From: JAJZJT01 sp964610905
GTDB lineage: Bacteria > Actinomycetota > Acidimicrobiia > Acidimicrobiales > RAAP-2
Direction: 5' to 3'
NCBI GenBank assembly: GCA_964610905.1
Contig: CAZSYT010000003.1
Location: 22,991 to 86,990 of the forward strand
Length of the DNA stretch: 64,000 bases
Below are positions 32,465 through 41,076 of the stretch, one piece after another. The notes below the pieces were generated by a model, which was given only the letters and a program-made list of their open reading frames with translations, was not told the origin of the DNA and ran no database searches. Position 1 is the stretch's first letter. The number at the start of each line of letters is the position of its first letter. The position numbers and the translations under genes are program-made.

Positions 32465-33012
32465 CCGGCGAAGGGGTCGCTGCCCGAACCGGGCGGCACG
32501 GTCGTCGTGGTGGTCGAGGGCACCCGTCCGGTGATGGCGGTGACTCGCTGCACCGCCTGCTCGAGGAGGGAGAGGCCCGCGGCGCGGGCGGCCGCGGAGC
32601 GTGCCAGCTCGGCGGCGCCGCCCCCTGCCGCCTGGTAGCACTCGCTGCCCGCGTCGAACTCGTCGGTGTAGGCACGGTCGAGGATGTCGGTGAGCTGCTG
32701 GTCGGGCGTGGGCAGGTTGCCGTGGCCCGTTGCCGCGTCGGTGGCCAGCAGGCCGCAGACGGCGCGTACCTCCGGCGGCGGGTCGTGGCGGGCGAGGGCG
32801 AGGGCGACGTTGCGGTTGTCCACCTCGAGCTCGCCGATGGTCGCTCCGCCCGACCCCGAGCTCATCCACGTGGCGACCCGATGCGCCGGCGTGCCCACGT
32901 CCTCGGCAGCGGTGCAGCCGGCCAGCACGGTGGCGACGGCAAGGACCGCCGCCAGCGCTCCCACGGTCGGCCGGCGGCGGTGGGAGCGCAGGAGCACCGA
33001 CCGGTCAGGCAC
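32461..33012 (-). CDS. Putative lipoprotein
   Basis: Exported lipoprotein of 183 residues: Arg-rich start, hydrophobic stretch, lipobox LAGC at about residue 32. The mature part is mainly helical with EVDNRNVALALARHD and a CYQAA segment, and ends in a Thr/Pro-rich tail. The helical pattern with E..N..A resembles ferritin-like lipoproteins (DUF4439-like), a weak guess. GTG 33012 overlaps the upstream DUF3151 gene by 8 bp. Confidence 0.7.
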   Translation of the reverse strand: MPDRSVLLRSHRRRPTVGALAAVLAVATVLAGCTAAEDVGTPAHRVATWMSSGSGGATIGELEVDNRNVALALARHDPPPEVRAVCGLLATDAATGHGNLPTPDQQLTDILDRAYTDEFDAGSECYQAAGGGAAELARSAAARAAGLSLLEQAVQRVTAITGRVPSTTTTTVPPGSGSDPFAG

Positions 33013-33466
33013 CGTCCGGTCCGAAGCCTCCCGGCGTCCACGCCGGGTCGAGCTGGCGAAGGAAGACCGTGCACCGGTCGACCTCGTCCTCCTCGCCGAC
33101 GGCCGCCGCGGCGGCGCGCAGCCCGTCGAGGCACCGGAGGAAGCCACGGTTTCCGGGACGGGCGAAGCGCACGAGGCCCGAGCCGCGCCACCCTGCCTTT
33201 CGCAGGGCGTCGAGGCCCCGGTGGTAGCCGACCCGGTAGGCGGCGTAGGCCTCGACGTCGTCCCGGGCCGCCGCGCCCAGTGCCGCCCACGCCAGGGGGG
33301 AGCCCGGGTCCGCTCGGACCACGGCGGCCACGGCGTCGCGTCGCTCGGACGCCGGTGCCCCCTCGGCGTGGCGGAGGGCCGTCACCGTCTCGGGGCGCTC
33401 GCCGGCGAGGACCGTCTCGCCCAGGCCGCCGGTCAGCGTCACGGGGTGGGCCTCGTCGCTCGGCAC
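33005..33466 (-). CDS. DUF3151 family protein
   Basis: Conserved actinobacterial protein of unknown function, 153 residues. Recognised by SPLAWAALGAAA, EAYAAYRVGYHRGLDALRKAGW and the NRGFLRCLDGL segment, a pattern reminiscent of TPR-like helical repeats. GTG 33466 has a TACACT box 7 bp upstream, so it is probably leaderless and opens the unit with the lipoprotein and flavin reductase. Confidence 0.82.
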   Translation of the reverse strand: MPSDEAHPVTLTGGLGETVLAGERPETVTALRHAEGAPASERRDAVAAVVRADPGSPLAWAALGAAARDDVEAYAAYRVGYHRGLDALRKAGWRGSGLVRFARPGNRGFLRCLDGLRAAAAAVGEEDEVDRCTVFLRQLDPAWTPGGFGPDGA

Positions 33467-33473
33467 GCCCAGA

Positions 33474-33479
33474 AGTGTA
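33474..33479 (-). promoter_or_regulatory. -10 box for leaderless DUF3151 gene
   Basis: TACACT on the minus strand, 7 nt before GTG 33466. An IS110 remnant begins within about 100 bp upstream. Confidence 0.6.
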
Positions 33480-33515
33480 GGGGCACCGCCCGACGGCGCC
33501 GGACCGCCCGACGGC

Positions 33516-34562
33516 GTGCGGGACGGCTCATGCAAGGGACTCCGTGCGGTGGATCCACCATCGAGCGGCGGTTCCGAGGCTGCAAAGGTCCGCATCAAGG
33601 ACCTGGTGCGCCAGCTGCTGCCGATGACCCCGCTCACCGGGGACCTCGGGTTGGCCGACCTGGCGGTCCTCGAGCGCTGGGCCGACCCCCGTGCCCTCGT
33701 GCGGGTGGGACGGGGCCGGCTCACGAGGTGCATCGCCACCGCGTCCCACGGTCACCAGGGCGACGCACGGGCGGCGGAGTGGTTGGCGGCCGCCCGCGGT
33801 GCCCTCGAGCTCTACGGCGACCACCCGGGCGTGGCGTTCGGGGACCTGGCCGCGGAGGTGGCCACCGAGGTCCGGCTGCTGCGCGGTGTCCAGGCCGAGC
33901 TGGCCCGCCACAAGGCGGCCCGGGAGTCGAGCTATCAGCGCGTCGATCCCGACGAGCTCGCCCGGAGCCTGCCGGGCGTCAAGACGGTCGGGGGACCGGC
34001 GCTCGTCGCCACCATGGGATCGGCCGACCGGTTCCCGAGTGCGGCCCACTTCCGCTCCTTCACCGGACTCGCCCCGAAGGCCTCCGAGACCGGAAACACC
34101 GACCGCAAGGGCCAGCCCATGTCCAAGGCCGGCAACGTGCTGCTCCGGACCACGTTGATCCGTGCCGCCGACACCGCCCGGAAGCAGGACCCACAGCTCG
34201 CCCGGATCTACTTCGTCCAGATGGCCGAACGGGGCAAGACCCACCTGGCCGCCAACTGCGTCGTCGCCGCCCACCTGGCCGACCGGGCCTGGCTGGTGAT
34301 GAAGCGAGGCACCCCCTACGTCCTCCGGGACGTGGACGGCACGGCGGTGACCACCGCCGAAGCCAAGGCGATCATCGCCGAGCGCCACACGGTGACCGAG
34401 GAGATCCGCCAACGGCGCCGCAGCAAGAAGGGGGGGAAGGCCCCTCATCAAGTCCTCGCAGGACATGCAACGTCTCGCACCGGTGACGCGGACAGCGCGA
34501 GGCGACCTTCCCCCGCCATCACTCCACCCCGAAGCGGAGTCGCCGTCAAACAGACCGCTTGA
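33516..34562 (+). pseudogene. 5'-truncated IS110-family transposase
   Basis: The 348-codon open frame matches the middle and C-terminal parts of IS110 transposases: RIKDLVRQLLPMTPLTGDLG, a helical spacer, then a Transposase_20 domain with LARSLPGVKTVGGP, FTGLAPKASETGNTD and MSKAGNVLLRTTL. The N-terminal DEDD (RuvC-like) catalytic domain, about 150 residues, is absent. Homology begins abruptly around 33585-33590, and the first 25 codons look unrelated. A stop lies in frame at 33478-33480. The element is therefore inactive. IS110 elements lack terminal inverted repeats, and I cannot place the ends. Confidence 0.85.
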
Positions 34563-34583
34563 CGATCGATCTCCGATAGGGAA
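33516..34583 (+). mobile_element. IS110 element remnant
   Basis: Residual insertion sequence between the DUF3151 gene and tyrS. The left end is lost with the first part of the transposase. The right end lies somewhere before the tyrS stop at 34584. No target duplication was seen. Confidence 0.6.
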
Positions 34584-35861
34584 TCAGGCCAGCTCGACCA
34601 GGTGGTACTCGCGCTTGCCGCGCCGGAGCACGACGTAGCGGCCGGCGACCACGTCGTCCTCGGTGAGGCGCCGCTCGGGGTCGCGCTCCCTCCGGTCGTT
34701 GACGTAGCACCCGCCCTGTTCGACGGTCGTGCGCGCCCGGGTCCGCGAAGGGACGACCCGTGCCTCGACCAGCAGGTCGACGAGGGACAGACCGGCGAGC
34801 GCCCCACGCGCCAACGTGGTCGAGGGCGCCTCGGCGAGCACCTCGAGGAGGGAGCGCTCGTCGAGCTCGGCGAGCACCCCCGTGTACAGGGCCTCGGCGG
34901 CGCGCTCGGCCCGGGCGGCCTCGCCCTCGCCGTGGACGAGCGCGCACACGGCCCGGGCGAGCGCCCGGGCCGCCTCGCGTCGCTCCGGGCGGGCGCTCGT
35001 GGCCTCGTCGAGGGCGAGGAGCTCGTCGGCGTCGAGGAACGTGAAGTACCGCAGGTAGGTCCCCACGACGGTGTCGTCGGAGCGCAGGAAGAACTGGTAG
35101 AGCTGGTACGGGCTCGTGCGGGAGGCGTCCAGCCACACGGTGCCCGCCTCGGTCTTGCCGAACTTCGTGCCGTCGGCCTTCACCACGAGCGGTGAGGTCA
35201 GGCCGTACACCTCTGCCTGGCGCGTCCTGCGGACGAGGTCGACGCCCATCGTGATGTTCCCCCACTGGTCGCTCCCGCCGATCTGGAGCCGGCAGTCGTG
35301 CTCGTCGAAGAGCCTGCGGAAGTCGTAGGCCTGTAGGAGCATGTAGCTGAACTCGGTGTAGGAGATGCCCTGCCCCTCGCGCTCGAGGCGCGCCCGCACC
35401 GACTCCTTCGCCACCATCTGCCCGACGGTGAACTGCTTGCCCACCTCGCGAAGGAACTCGAGCAGCCCGAGCGAGCCGAGCCACGTCGCGTTGTCGAGCA
35501 GCAGCGCCCGCGACCCGCCCGGCGTCTCGAAGTCGAGGAACCGGCCGAGCTGGCCCCGGATGCTCGCCACGTTGGACGCCAGCGCTTCGGCGGACAGCAG
35601 AGCACGCTCCTCGGACTTCCCGCCGGGGTCCCCGATGAACCCCGTCCCGCCACCGGCCAGGGCGATGGGGCGGTGACCGGCGAGCTGCAGACGGCGCAAG
35701 GTGCACAGCTGGAGCAGGTTCCCCACGTGGAGGCTGTCGGCCGTCGGGTCGAAGCCCCCGTAGACGGTGAAGCGCTCGGCGTCGAGGCGGTCGGGGACCG
35801 ACGGGTCGGTCACCTGGTGGACGAGGCCACGGAAGCGGAGGTCGTCGGCGAGCCGAGGCAT
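34584..35861 (-). CDS. tyrS: Tyrosyl-tRNA synthetase
   Basis: Class I synthetase of 425 residues. The HIGH-type motif is in FDPTADSLHVGNLLQL, the tyrosine pocket in GGSDQWGNITMG, and the KMSKS loop reads KFGKT. A C-terminal S4 RNA-binding domain (about 355-425) ends GRYVVLRRGKREYHLVELA. ATG 35861 is the family start. There is no clear ribosome-binding site; a CAGGCT lies 6 bp upstream. The 98-bp upstream gap is too short for a T-box leader. The IS110 remnant abuts the 3' end. Confidence 0.97.
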   Translation of the reverse strand: MPRLADDLRFRGLVHQVTDPSVPDRLDAERFTVYGGFDPTADSLHVGNLLQLCTLRRLQLAGHRPIALAGGGTGFIGDPGGKSEERALLSAEALASNVASIRGQLGRFLDFETPGGSRALLLDNATWLGSLGLLEFLREVGKQFTVGQMVAKESVRARLEREGQGISYTEFSYMLLQAYDFRRLFDEHDCRLQIGGSDQWGNITMGVDLVRRTRQAEVYGLTSPLVVKADGTKFGKTEAGTVWLDASRTSPYQLYQFFLRSDDTVVGTYLRYFTFLDADELLALDEATSARPERREAARALARAVCALVHGEGEAARAERAAEALYTGVLAELDERSLLEVLAEAPSTTLARGALAGLSLVDLLVEARVVPSRTRARTTVEQGGCYVNDRRERDPERRLTEDDVVAGRYVVLRRGKREYHLVELA

Positions 35862-35911
35862 CCGCCCAGCCTGCCACGGTCGGGCGGGGCACCGGTCACG
35901 GCCGGCGCCGG

Positions 35912-35917
35912 TACGCT
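35912..35917 (+). promoter_or_regulatory. -10 box for the carotenoid oxygenase gene
   Basis: TACGCT, about 43 bp ahead of GTG 35960. The leader would carry the AGGAG ribosome site near 35950. Confidence 0.45.
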
Positions 35918-35959
35918 TCCCCTGCCCCGACCGGGGCGCGACCGACGCCAGGAGACGCC

Positions 35960-37294
35960 GTGGGGAACCCGTACCTCGAGGGCCCGTACGCCCCGGTGCA
36001 CGAGGAGCGCACCGACGACCACGACCTGCCGATGGACGGCGCGCTGCCCCCCGACCTCGAGGGCCGCCTCGTGAGGATCGGGCCGAACCCGGCCGTGGCA
36101 CCGGAAGACCCCGGCCGCCACCAGTGGCTCGCGGGCGACGGCATGGTGCACGCCATCGACCTCGCCGCGGGCCGGGCCGTCGGCTACCGCAACCGCTTCG
36201 TCCGCACCCGCGCCCTGGCCGGGCGGGTGGGCACACCGGTGCCGCGGGGCCCCCGAGGTCCCGTCGACGGGCCGTCCAACGCCAACGTCGTGCGCCACGC
36301 CGGCGTCCTCCTCGCCCTCGACGGCACGGGCCTCCCCCTGGCGCTGGGCGCCGGCCTGGCGTCCGCCCGCGTCCACGACTTCGACGGCGCCCTCGCGTCG
36401 CCCGTGGCACCCCACCCCAAGCGCGACCCCGACGGCGGGCTCGTGCTCGTCGGGGCCGACCTCTTCGGGCCGCCGTTCCTCCGCACCCACCTCGTCGACC
36501 CCGACGGCGTGCTGGTCCGGACCGACGAGCTCGACGTGCCCCGCGCCACCCTCGTCCACGACATCGGGCTGACCGAACGCTCCCTCGTCGTCCTCGACCT
36601 TCCCGTCGTCTTCGACCTCGAGCTCGCCGCCGCCGGAGCCGGCGTGCCGTACCGGTGGATGCCGGAGGCCGGTGCCCGTGTCGGCCTCGTCGACCGCCGC
36701 GGCGGGTCGGCGCCCCGCTGGTGGGCGGTCGAGCCGTGCTACGTCTTCCACGTCGTCAATGCCTTCGACGACGGCGACGACGTCGTGGTCGACGTGGTAC
36801 GCCACGCGTCGGCGTTCGACAGCTCGACCGGCGGAGGCCCCGCCGCTCCCCCACCGCTCCTGACGAGGTGGCGGTTGCTGCCCACGGGGCGGGTGTCCGA
36901 GGAGCAGCTCGACGACCGTCCCGTCGAGCTGCCCCGGACCGACGACGCCTCCCAGGGGCGCCCGTACCGCTACGCCTACGCCGCCCTCCTCGGCGACGGC
37001 CCGGTGCGGACACCGGTCGGCCTGGTCAAGTACGACCTCCGGCGCGACGAGTCGACCCGGTTCGACCCCGGGCCAGCCAGGGTGCCGTCGGAGGCGGTGT
37101 TCGTCCGGGCGTCGGACGGCCGGGAGGAGGACGAGGGTTGGGTCCTGACCGTCGTACAGGACGCCTCCCGTGGGGCCAGCGACCTGGTCGTCCTCGACGC
37201 CACGTCGTTCGCCGGGCCGCCGGTGGCAACGGTCCACCTCCCGGCCCGGGTGCCGGTCGACCTGCACGGCCTCTGGCTGCCCTCCGCCGGCTGA
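35960..37294 (+). CDS. Carotenoid cleavage dioxygenase family protein
   Basis: Iron(II) oxygenase of the RPE65/CCD family that splits double bonds of carotenoids or related compounds. The 444-residue protein has the N-terminal LEGRLVRIGPNPA and GDGMVHAIDL. The four family iron-ligand His are matched by APHPKRD, LVHDIGLT, VFHVVNAFDD and, at the very end, DLHGLWLPSAG. GTG 35960 has AGGAG about six bases upstream. The gene stands alone between tyrS and menD; no carotenoid synthesis gene is in the window. Confidence 0.9.
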   Translation: MGNPYLEGPYAPVHEERTDDHDLPMDGALPPDLEGRLVRIGPNPAVAPEDPGRHQWLAGDGMVHAIDLAAGRAVGYRNRFVRTRALAGRVGTPVPRGPRGPVDGPSNANVVRHAGVLLALDGTGLPLALGAGLASARVHDFDGALASPVAPHPKRDPDGGLVLVGADLFGPPFLRTHLVDPDGVLVRTDELDVPRATLVHDIGLTERSLVVLDLPVVFDLELAAAGAGVPYRWMPEAGARVGLVDRRGGSAPRWWAVEPCYVFHVVNAFDDGDDVVVDVVRHASAFDSSTGGGPAAPPPLLTRWRLLPTGRVSEEQLDDRPVELPRTDDASQGRPYRYAYAALLGDGPVRTPVGLVKYDLRRDESTRFDPGPARVPSEAVFVRASDGREEDEGWVLTVVQDASRGASDLVVLDATSFAGPPVATVHLPARVPVDLHGLWLPSAG

Positions 37295-37335
37295 GCGGCG
37301 CCGCGGCCCGGGCGAGCCCCGCCCCTCAGGCCCCC

Positions 37336-39117
37336 TCAGGCCCCGGCCTCGACGGCGTCGACGACCGCGGCCACGAGGGCACGGTGGGCGGCCACGTTCG
37401 CGTCGCGGCCGGGGAGGCGGACGCGGACGACGTGGACGCCGGGGGCTCCGACGGTCGCGGCGAGGGCGTCGGCGAGCGCCGTGGCACCGGCGTCCGGCCC
37501 GATGTCGGTGGTGCCCAGGCCGAACCCGGCGGCGACAGCGGCCACGTCGACGTGGCGAGGCGTGCCGAAGAGCTCGTCGAAGCGGTCGGCGCCGAGCGCC
37601 GTGGCCTGCGGGAGGAACGAGAAGATGCCCCCTCCCCCGTTGTCGGCGACCACGACGGTGCACGAGGCGCCGGACGCGCCGAGGCTCCCGAGCCCGCCGT
37701 GGCCCTCGAGGGCCGAGACGTCGTGGAGGAACGCCAGGTCCCCGACGAGGGCGACCGTCGGGCGCCTGCCGGCCCACGCCACGCCGAGGGCTGTCGAGAC
37801 GACCCCGTCGATGCCGTTGGCCCCGCGGTTGGCCAGCACGCGTGGCGGGTCCGACCGGGGCACGGCGAACGACTCGAGGTCGCGGACGGGCATCGAGGAC
37901 GAGACGACGAGGTCCGTCCCGCCAGCGAGGGCGGCGAAGAGCCGGTGCGCCAGGGCGGGCTCGCCGAGCGGCCCGCCGCCGCACCGCTCGCTGACCACGG
38001 ACCGGGCCGCGTGCTCGGCCCGGTCCCACGCCTCGGCCCAGCCGGCGACCCGGTCCGCCCCTCCCGGGCACCGCGCCACCACGGCTCGGCACACGTCCCC
38101 GGGGTCACCGGGGACGAGCTCCCGAGCCAGGTGGGCGGGATCGGCCCAGCCGGTGGAGGCGCCGGCGACGACCAGCTCGGCGCCGTCCCGCACGGCGTCG
38201 GCCACGAAGGTCTCGACCGCCCGGGACGCCCACGGGCCACCCAGCCGGAGGACCAGGTCCGGCCGGTGCGCACCGACGAAGCCCTCGGCCCTCACCAGGG
38301 CGTCGGCCATGGCGACCACGCCGGGGTGGTCGCCGCGCAACCCCGAGCGCGGGTCGGCGAGGACGGGCCAGCCGGCGAGCCGCGCCAGTGCGAGCACAGC
38401 GTCGACGTCACCGCACCTCCATCCGGCGACGATCAGCCCGCGCCGGCCCGCGACGCCCTCGGCGAGGCGTTCGACCGCGTGCGGCGGTGGCCCGGTCGCA
38501 CGGTCGCGTCGGTGCCACGGCCCGCCTCCCGGGCGACCCGGGGGAACGCCCGCCACGGCGGGGTCGCCGAGGAGGGGCTCGCGCAGCGGGACGTTCAGGT
38601 GGACGGGTCCCGGACCCGACGGAGACGAGGTCGACTCGGCGACCGCCCGCGACGCGACCGACCGCCAGCTCGGGCGCCCACCTGCGTCGGGCACACCCGT
38701 GTCGGCGAACCAGCGGACGGCCCGCCCGTAGAGGTGGTCCTGGTCGATCGTCTGGGGAGCACCGACGTCGCGGAGCTCGGGCGGCCGGTCGGCGGTGCAG
38801 ACGAGGAGCGGGACGCCGGCGAGGTCCGCCTCGACGACAGCGGGGTGGGCCTCGGCGGCCGCGGTGCCGCTGGTGGTGACGAGGACGGCCGGGAGTCCCG
38901 TGGCCAGTCCTGCACCCAACGCCACGAAGGCGGCCGAGCGCTCGTCGAGCCTGACGAGCAGGTCCGTGCCGGGGTGCTCGGCCAGGGCGATCGCCAGGGG
39001 GGTCGAGCGCGAGCCGGGGCAGACGACGGCGTGCCGGACGCCGGCGCGCACCCACTCGTCGACGACGGCGGCGGCGAACGCCGCCTGGACGTCCTCGGGG
39101 CGTGGACGGTCAGGCAC
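37336..39117 (-). CDS. menD: 2-succinyl-5-enolpyruvyl-6-hydroxy-3-cyclohexene-1-carboxylate synthase
   Basis: ThDP-dependent enzyme adding 2-oxoglutarate-derived succinyl semialdehyde to isochorismate in menaquinone synthesis. The 593-residue protein has AVVCPGSRSTPLAIAL, RLDERSAAFVALG, VTTSGTAAAEAHPAVVEA, HLNVPLREPL, NRGANGIDGVVSTALGVA and the ThDP site GDLAFLHD to VVADNGGGGIF. GTG 39117 is preferred: GGAGGG lies five bases upstream and 17 residues precede VVDEW, as in relatives. ATG 39213 in the same frame would add four WEGPG-like repeats encoded by the 15-bp array. Confidence 0.94.
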   Translation of the reverse strand: MPDRPRPEDVQAAFAAAVVDEWVRAGVRHAVVCPGSRSTPLAIALAEHPGTDLLVRLDERSAAFVALGAGLATGLPAVLVTTSGTAAAEAHPAVVEADLAGVPLLVCTADRPPELRDVGAPQTIDQDHLYGRAVRWFADTGVPDAGGRPSWRSVASRAVAESTSSPSGPGPVHLNVPLREPLLGDPAVAGVPPGRPGGGPWHRRDRATGPPPHAVERLAEGVAGRRGLIVAGWRCGDVDAVLALARLAGWPVLADPRSGLRGDHPGVVAMADALVRAEGFVGAHRPDLVLRLGGPWASRAVETFVADAVRDGAELVVAGASTGWADPAHLARELVPGDPGDVCRAVVARCPGGADRVAGWAEAWDRAEHAARSVVSERCGGGPLGEPALAHRLFAALAGGTDLVVSSSMPVRDLESFAVPRSDPPRVLANRGANGIDGVVSTALGVAWAGRRPTVALVGDLAFLHDVSALEGHGGLGSLGASGASCTVVVADNGGGGIFSFLPQATALGADRFDELFGTPRHVDVAAVAAGFGLGTTDIGPDAGATALADALAATVGAPGVHVVRVRLPGRDANVAAHRALVAAVVDAVEAGA

Positions 39118-39126
39118 GAGGGCCCT

Positions 39127-39186
39127 CCCCTCCCATCCGGGCCCCTCCCATCCGGGCCCCTCCCATCCGGGCCCCTCCCATCCGGG
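39127..39186. repeat. 15-bp tandem repeat, four perfect copies
   Basis: Unit CCCCTCCCATCCGGG at 39127-39141, 39142-39156, 39157-39171 and 39172-39186. It lies between the divergent menD and menH genes. Read as minus-strand RNA, each unit contains ATGGGAGGGG, a Shine-Dalgarno-like sequence. Confidence 0.9.
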
Positions 39187-39197
39187 CCCCAGGTCGG

Positions 39198-39203
39198 TAC
39201 GCT
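39198..39203 (+). promoter_or_regulatory. -10 box for leaderless menH
   Basis: TACGCT, 8 nt ahead of ATG 39212. It directly follows the 15-bp repeat array. Confidence 0.55.
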
Positions 39204-39211
39204 CGTCGACC

Positions 39212-40027
39212 ATGGTCGCACCACCTGCCCCGGGGCGCCCCCGAGGTGCCGCGACGGCGCTCACGTCCGAGCGTCGCGGCACCACCGGCCCGCGGCTCGT
39301 GCTCGCCCACGGCTTCACGCAGACGCGAGATGCCTGGGGGCCCCTCGCCGACGACCTCCTCGCCGACCATCGCCTCGTCCTCGTCGACCTTCCTGGCCAC
39401 GGAGGCTCCGCCGACGTCGCCGTCGACCTGGTCGCCGGGGCGGACCTGCTCGCCCAGGCGGGCGGCAGCGGGTCGTACCTCGGCTACTCGATGGGCGGGC
39501 GCTTCTGCCTGCACCTGGCGCTCGCCCATCCCGGCCTCGTCCACCGCCTGGTGCTCGTGTCCACGACGCCGGGGATCGCGGACGCTGGCGAGCGCGTCGC
39601 TCGGGGGACGGCAGACGCCGCGCTGGCCGACGAGCTCGACCCCCCGGGAGCGGCCCCCGAGCGCGACGCGGAACGCCGGGACGCCTTCCTCCGGCACTGG
39701 CTCGACCAGCCGCTCTTCGCCTCGCTCCCCGCCGGGGTCGACGAGCTCGAGGAGCGGAGGCGCAACACGGCCGCCGGCCTCGCCTCGAGCCTCCGCCTCG
39801 CCGGGACGGGCACGCAGCGGTCCCTGTGGGCCGACCTCGCCAGGCTGGCCATGCCGGTGCTCGTCGTCACGGGGGCCGACGACGTCAAGTTCGACGCCAT
39901 CGCCAGGCAGATGGTGGCGGGCATCGGCACCAACGCCACGCACGTCCGGGTGCCGGGCGCCGGGCACGCCGTCCACCTCGAGCGTCCCGCCGAGGTCGCG
40001 GCGGCCGTGCGGGCGTTCGGCGCTTGA
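39212..40027 (+). CDS. menH: MenH-like alpha/beta hydrolase (SHCHC synthase)
   Basis: Probable 2-succinyl-6-hydroxy-2,4-cyclohexadiene-1-carboxylate synthase, the step after MenD. The 271-residue protein has LVLAHGFTQTRDAW, LVDLPGHGGS, the nucleophile in LGYSMGGRFCLHLAL, LVLVSTTPGI, an acid candidate in TGADDVKF and His in GAGHAVHLERP. Assignment to MenH rests on the GYSMGGR motif and the menD neighbour; another hydrolase is possible. Starts at ATG 39212, inside the palindrome CCATGG, which also holds an opposite-strand ATG in frame with menD. Confidence 0.82.
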   Translation: MVAPPAPGRPRGAATALTSERRGTTGPRLVLAHGFTQTRDAWGPLADDLLADHRLVLVDLPGHGGSADVAVDLVAGADLLAQAGGSGSYLGYSMGGRFCLHLALAHPGLVHRLVLVSTTPGIADAGERVARGTADAALADELDPPGAAPERDAERRDAFLRHWLDQPLFASLPAGVDELEERRRNTAAGLASSLRLAGTGTQRSLWADLARLAMPVLVVTGADDVKFDAIARQMVAGIGTNATHVRVPGAGHAVHLERPAEVAAAVRAFGA

Positions 40028-40068
40028 GGTCCCCGACGGTCGCCGCGCCTGGCGAGACCCCTCCGGCG

Positions 40069-41076
40069 TCACACCACCACCAGCCACAGCCCGGCGGCGA
40101 GGAGCACCCCGACGACGAGCTGCAGGCGGGCCGTGGCCCCGAGCAGGGGCAGCAGGTCGCGCCCGGCAGCACCGCCGGTGGCCAGGCGGACCGGTCGCGC
40201 GGCGAGGGGCACGGCCAGGAGCGGCAGGAACGGCCCGGCGGCGGCACGGGCCGAGGGTGCCGCCGGCAGCGCGACGAGGGCCCAGAGGGCGACCACGACG
40301 AAGGGCACGGCGAGGCAGCCGGCGGCGAGCAGGCCGGCCCGTCGCCTCCCCAGCCGGACGGCCAGGGTGCGCTTGCCGGCCGCGGCATCCCCCGCCAGGT
40401 CGCGCAGGTTGTTCGCCTCGAGGAGCGCGGCGGCGAGGAGCCCGGCGGCCACGGCAGCGGCGAGCGGACCTCCGGCCGACAGGCGTCCGGTCTCGACGTA
40501 GAGCGTTCCCTCGGTCGCCACCAGGCCGAAGAACACGAAGACGAAGGCCTCGCCGAGCCCGAGGTAGCCGTAGGGGCGGGGACCGCCGGTGTAGAGCCAC
40601 CCGGCCGCCAGGCAGGCGGCCCCCACCGCCACGACCCACCACGAGGTGACGGAGGCGAGCGCCAGGCCGGCCACGCCGGCGACGCCGAAGGAGACGAGGG
40701 CCGCCGTCTTGACGGACCCGGGCGAGGCCAGTCCCGAGCCGACGAGCCGGAGCGGGCCGACCCGGGCCGCATCGGTGCCTCGCGTGCCGTCCGAGTAGTC
40801 GTTGGCGTAGTTCGTCCCGACCTGGACGGCAAGGGCAACGACGAGGGCGCCCAGCACGCGGCCGAGCTGGGCTGCGGGCCCCCCGGTCCCGGCGGGGCCG
40901 CCTCGACCGTCGACCAGCTGGGCGTAGGGGTGGGCCGCCGCCGTCCCGACGACCACCGGCACGAGGGCCGCAGGCAGCGTGCGCGGACGTGCACCGGCGA
41001 CCCACCTGCCGAGCTGGCCCGGGACGGGACGGCCGGTCGTCTCGGCCGTCGGCTGCCCCGTGGGGGCGCTCGTCAC
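40069..41076 (-). CDS. menA: 1,4-dihydroxy-2-naphthoate polyprenyltransferase
   Basis: Integral membrane UbiA-family enzyme attaching the isoprenoid tail to form demethylmenaquinone. The 335-residue protein has about eight hydrophobic helices, the first Asp-rich motif NYANDYSDGTRGTD, and the second region LLEANNLRDLAGDAAAGKRTLAVRLG. GTG 41076 overlaps the menB stop (GTGA), so the pair is coupled. Confidence 0.94.
   Translation of the reverse strand: MTSAPTGQPTAETTGRPVPGQLGRWVAGARPRTLPAALVPVVVGTAAAHPYAQLVDGRGGPAGTGGPAAQLGRVLGALVVALAVQVGTNYANDYSDGTRGTDAARVGPLRLVGSGLASPGSVKTAALVSFGVAGVAGLALASVTSWWVVAVGAACLAAGWLYTGGPRPYGYLGLGEAFVFVFFGLVATEGTLYVETGRLSAGGPLAAAVAAGLLAAALLEANNLRDLAGDAAAGKRTLAVRLGRRRAGLLAAGCLAVPFVVVALWALVALPAAPSARAAAGPFLPLLAVPLAARPVRLATGGAAGRDLLPLLGATARLQLVVGVLLAAGLWLVVV

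Noticed and set aside
33548..33559. 12-bp palindrome GGTGGATCCACC as an IS terminal repeat
   Set aside because: IS110 elements do not carry terminal inverted repeats of this kind, and no second copy is found at the other end.
35862..35959. T-box leader for tyrS
   Set aside because: Only 98 bp separate tyrS from the divergent gene, and no T-box sequence is present.
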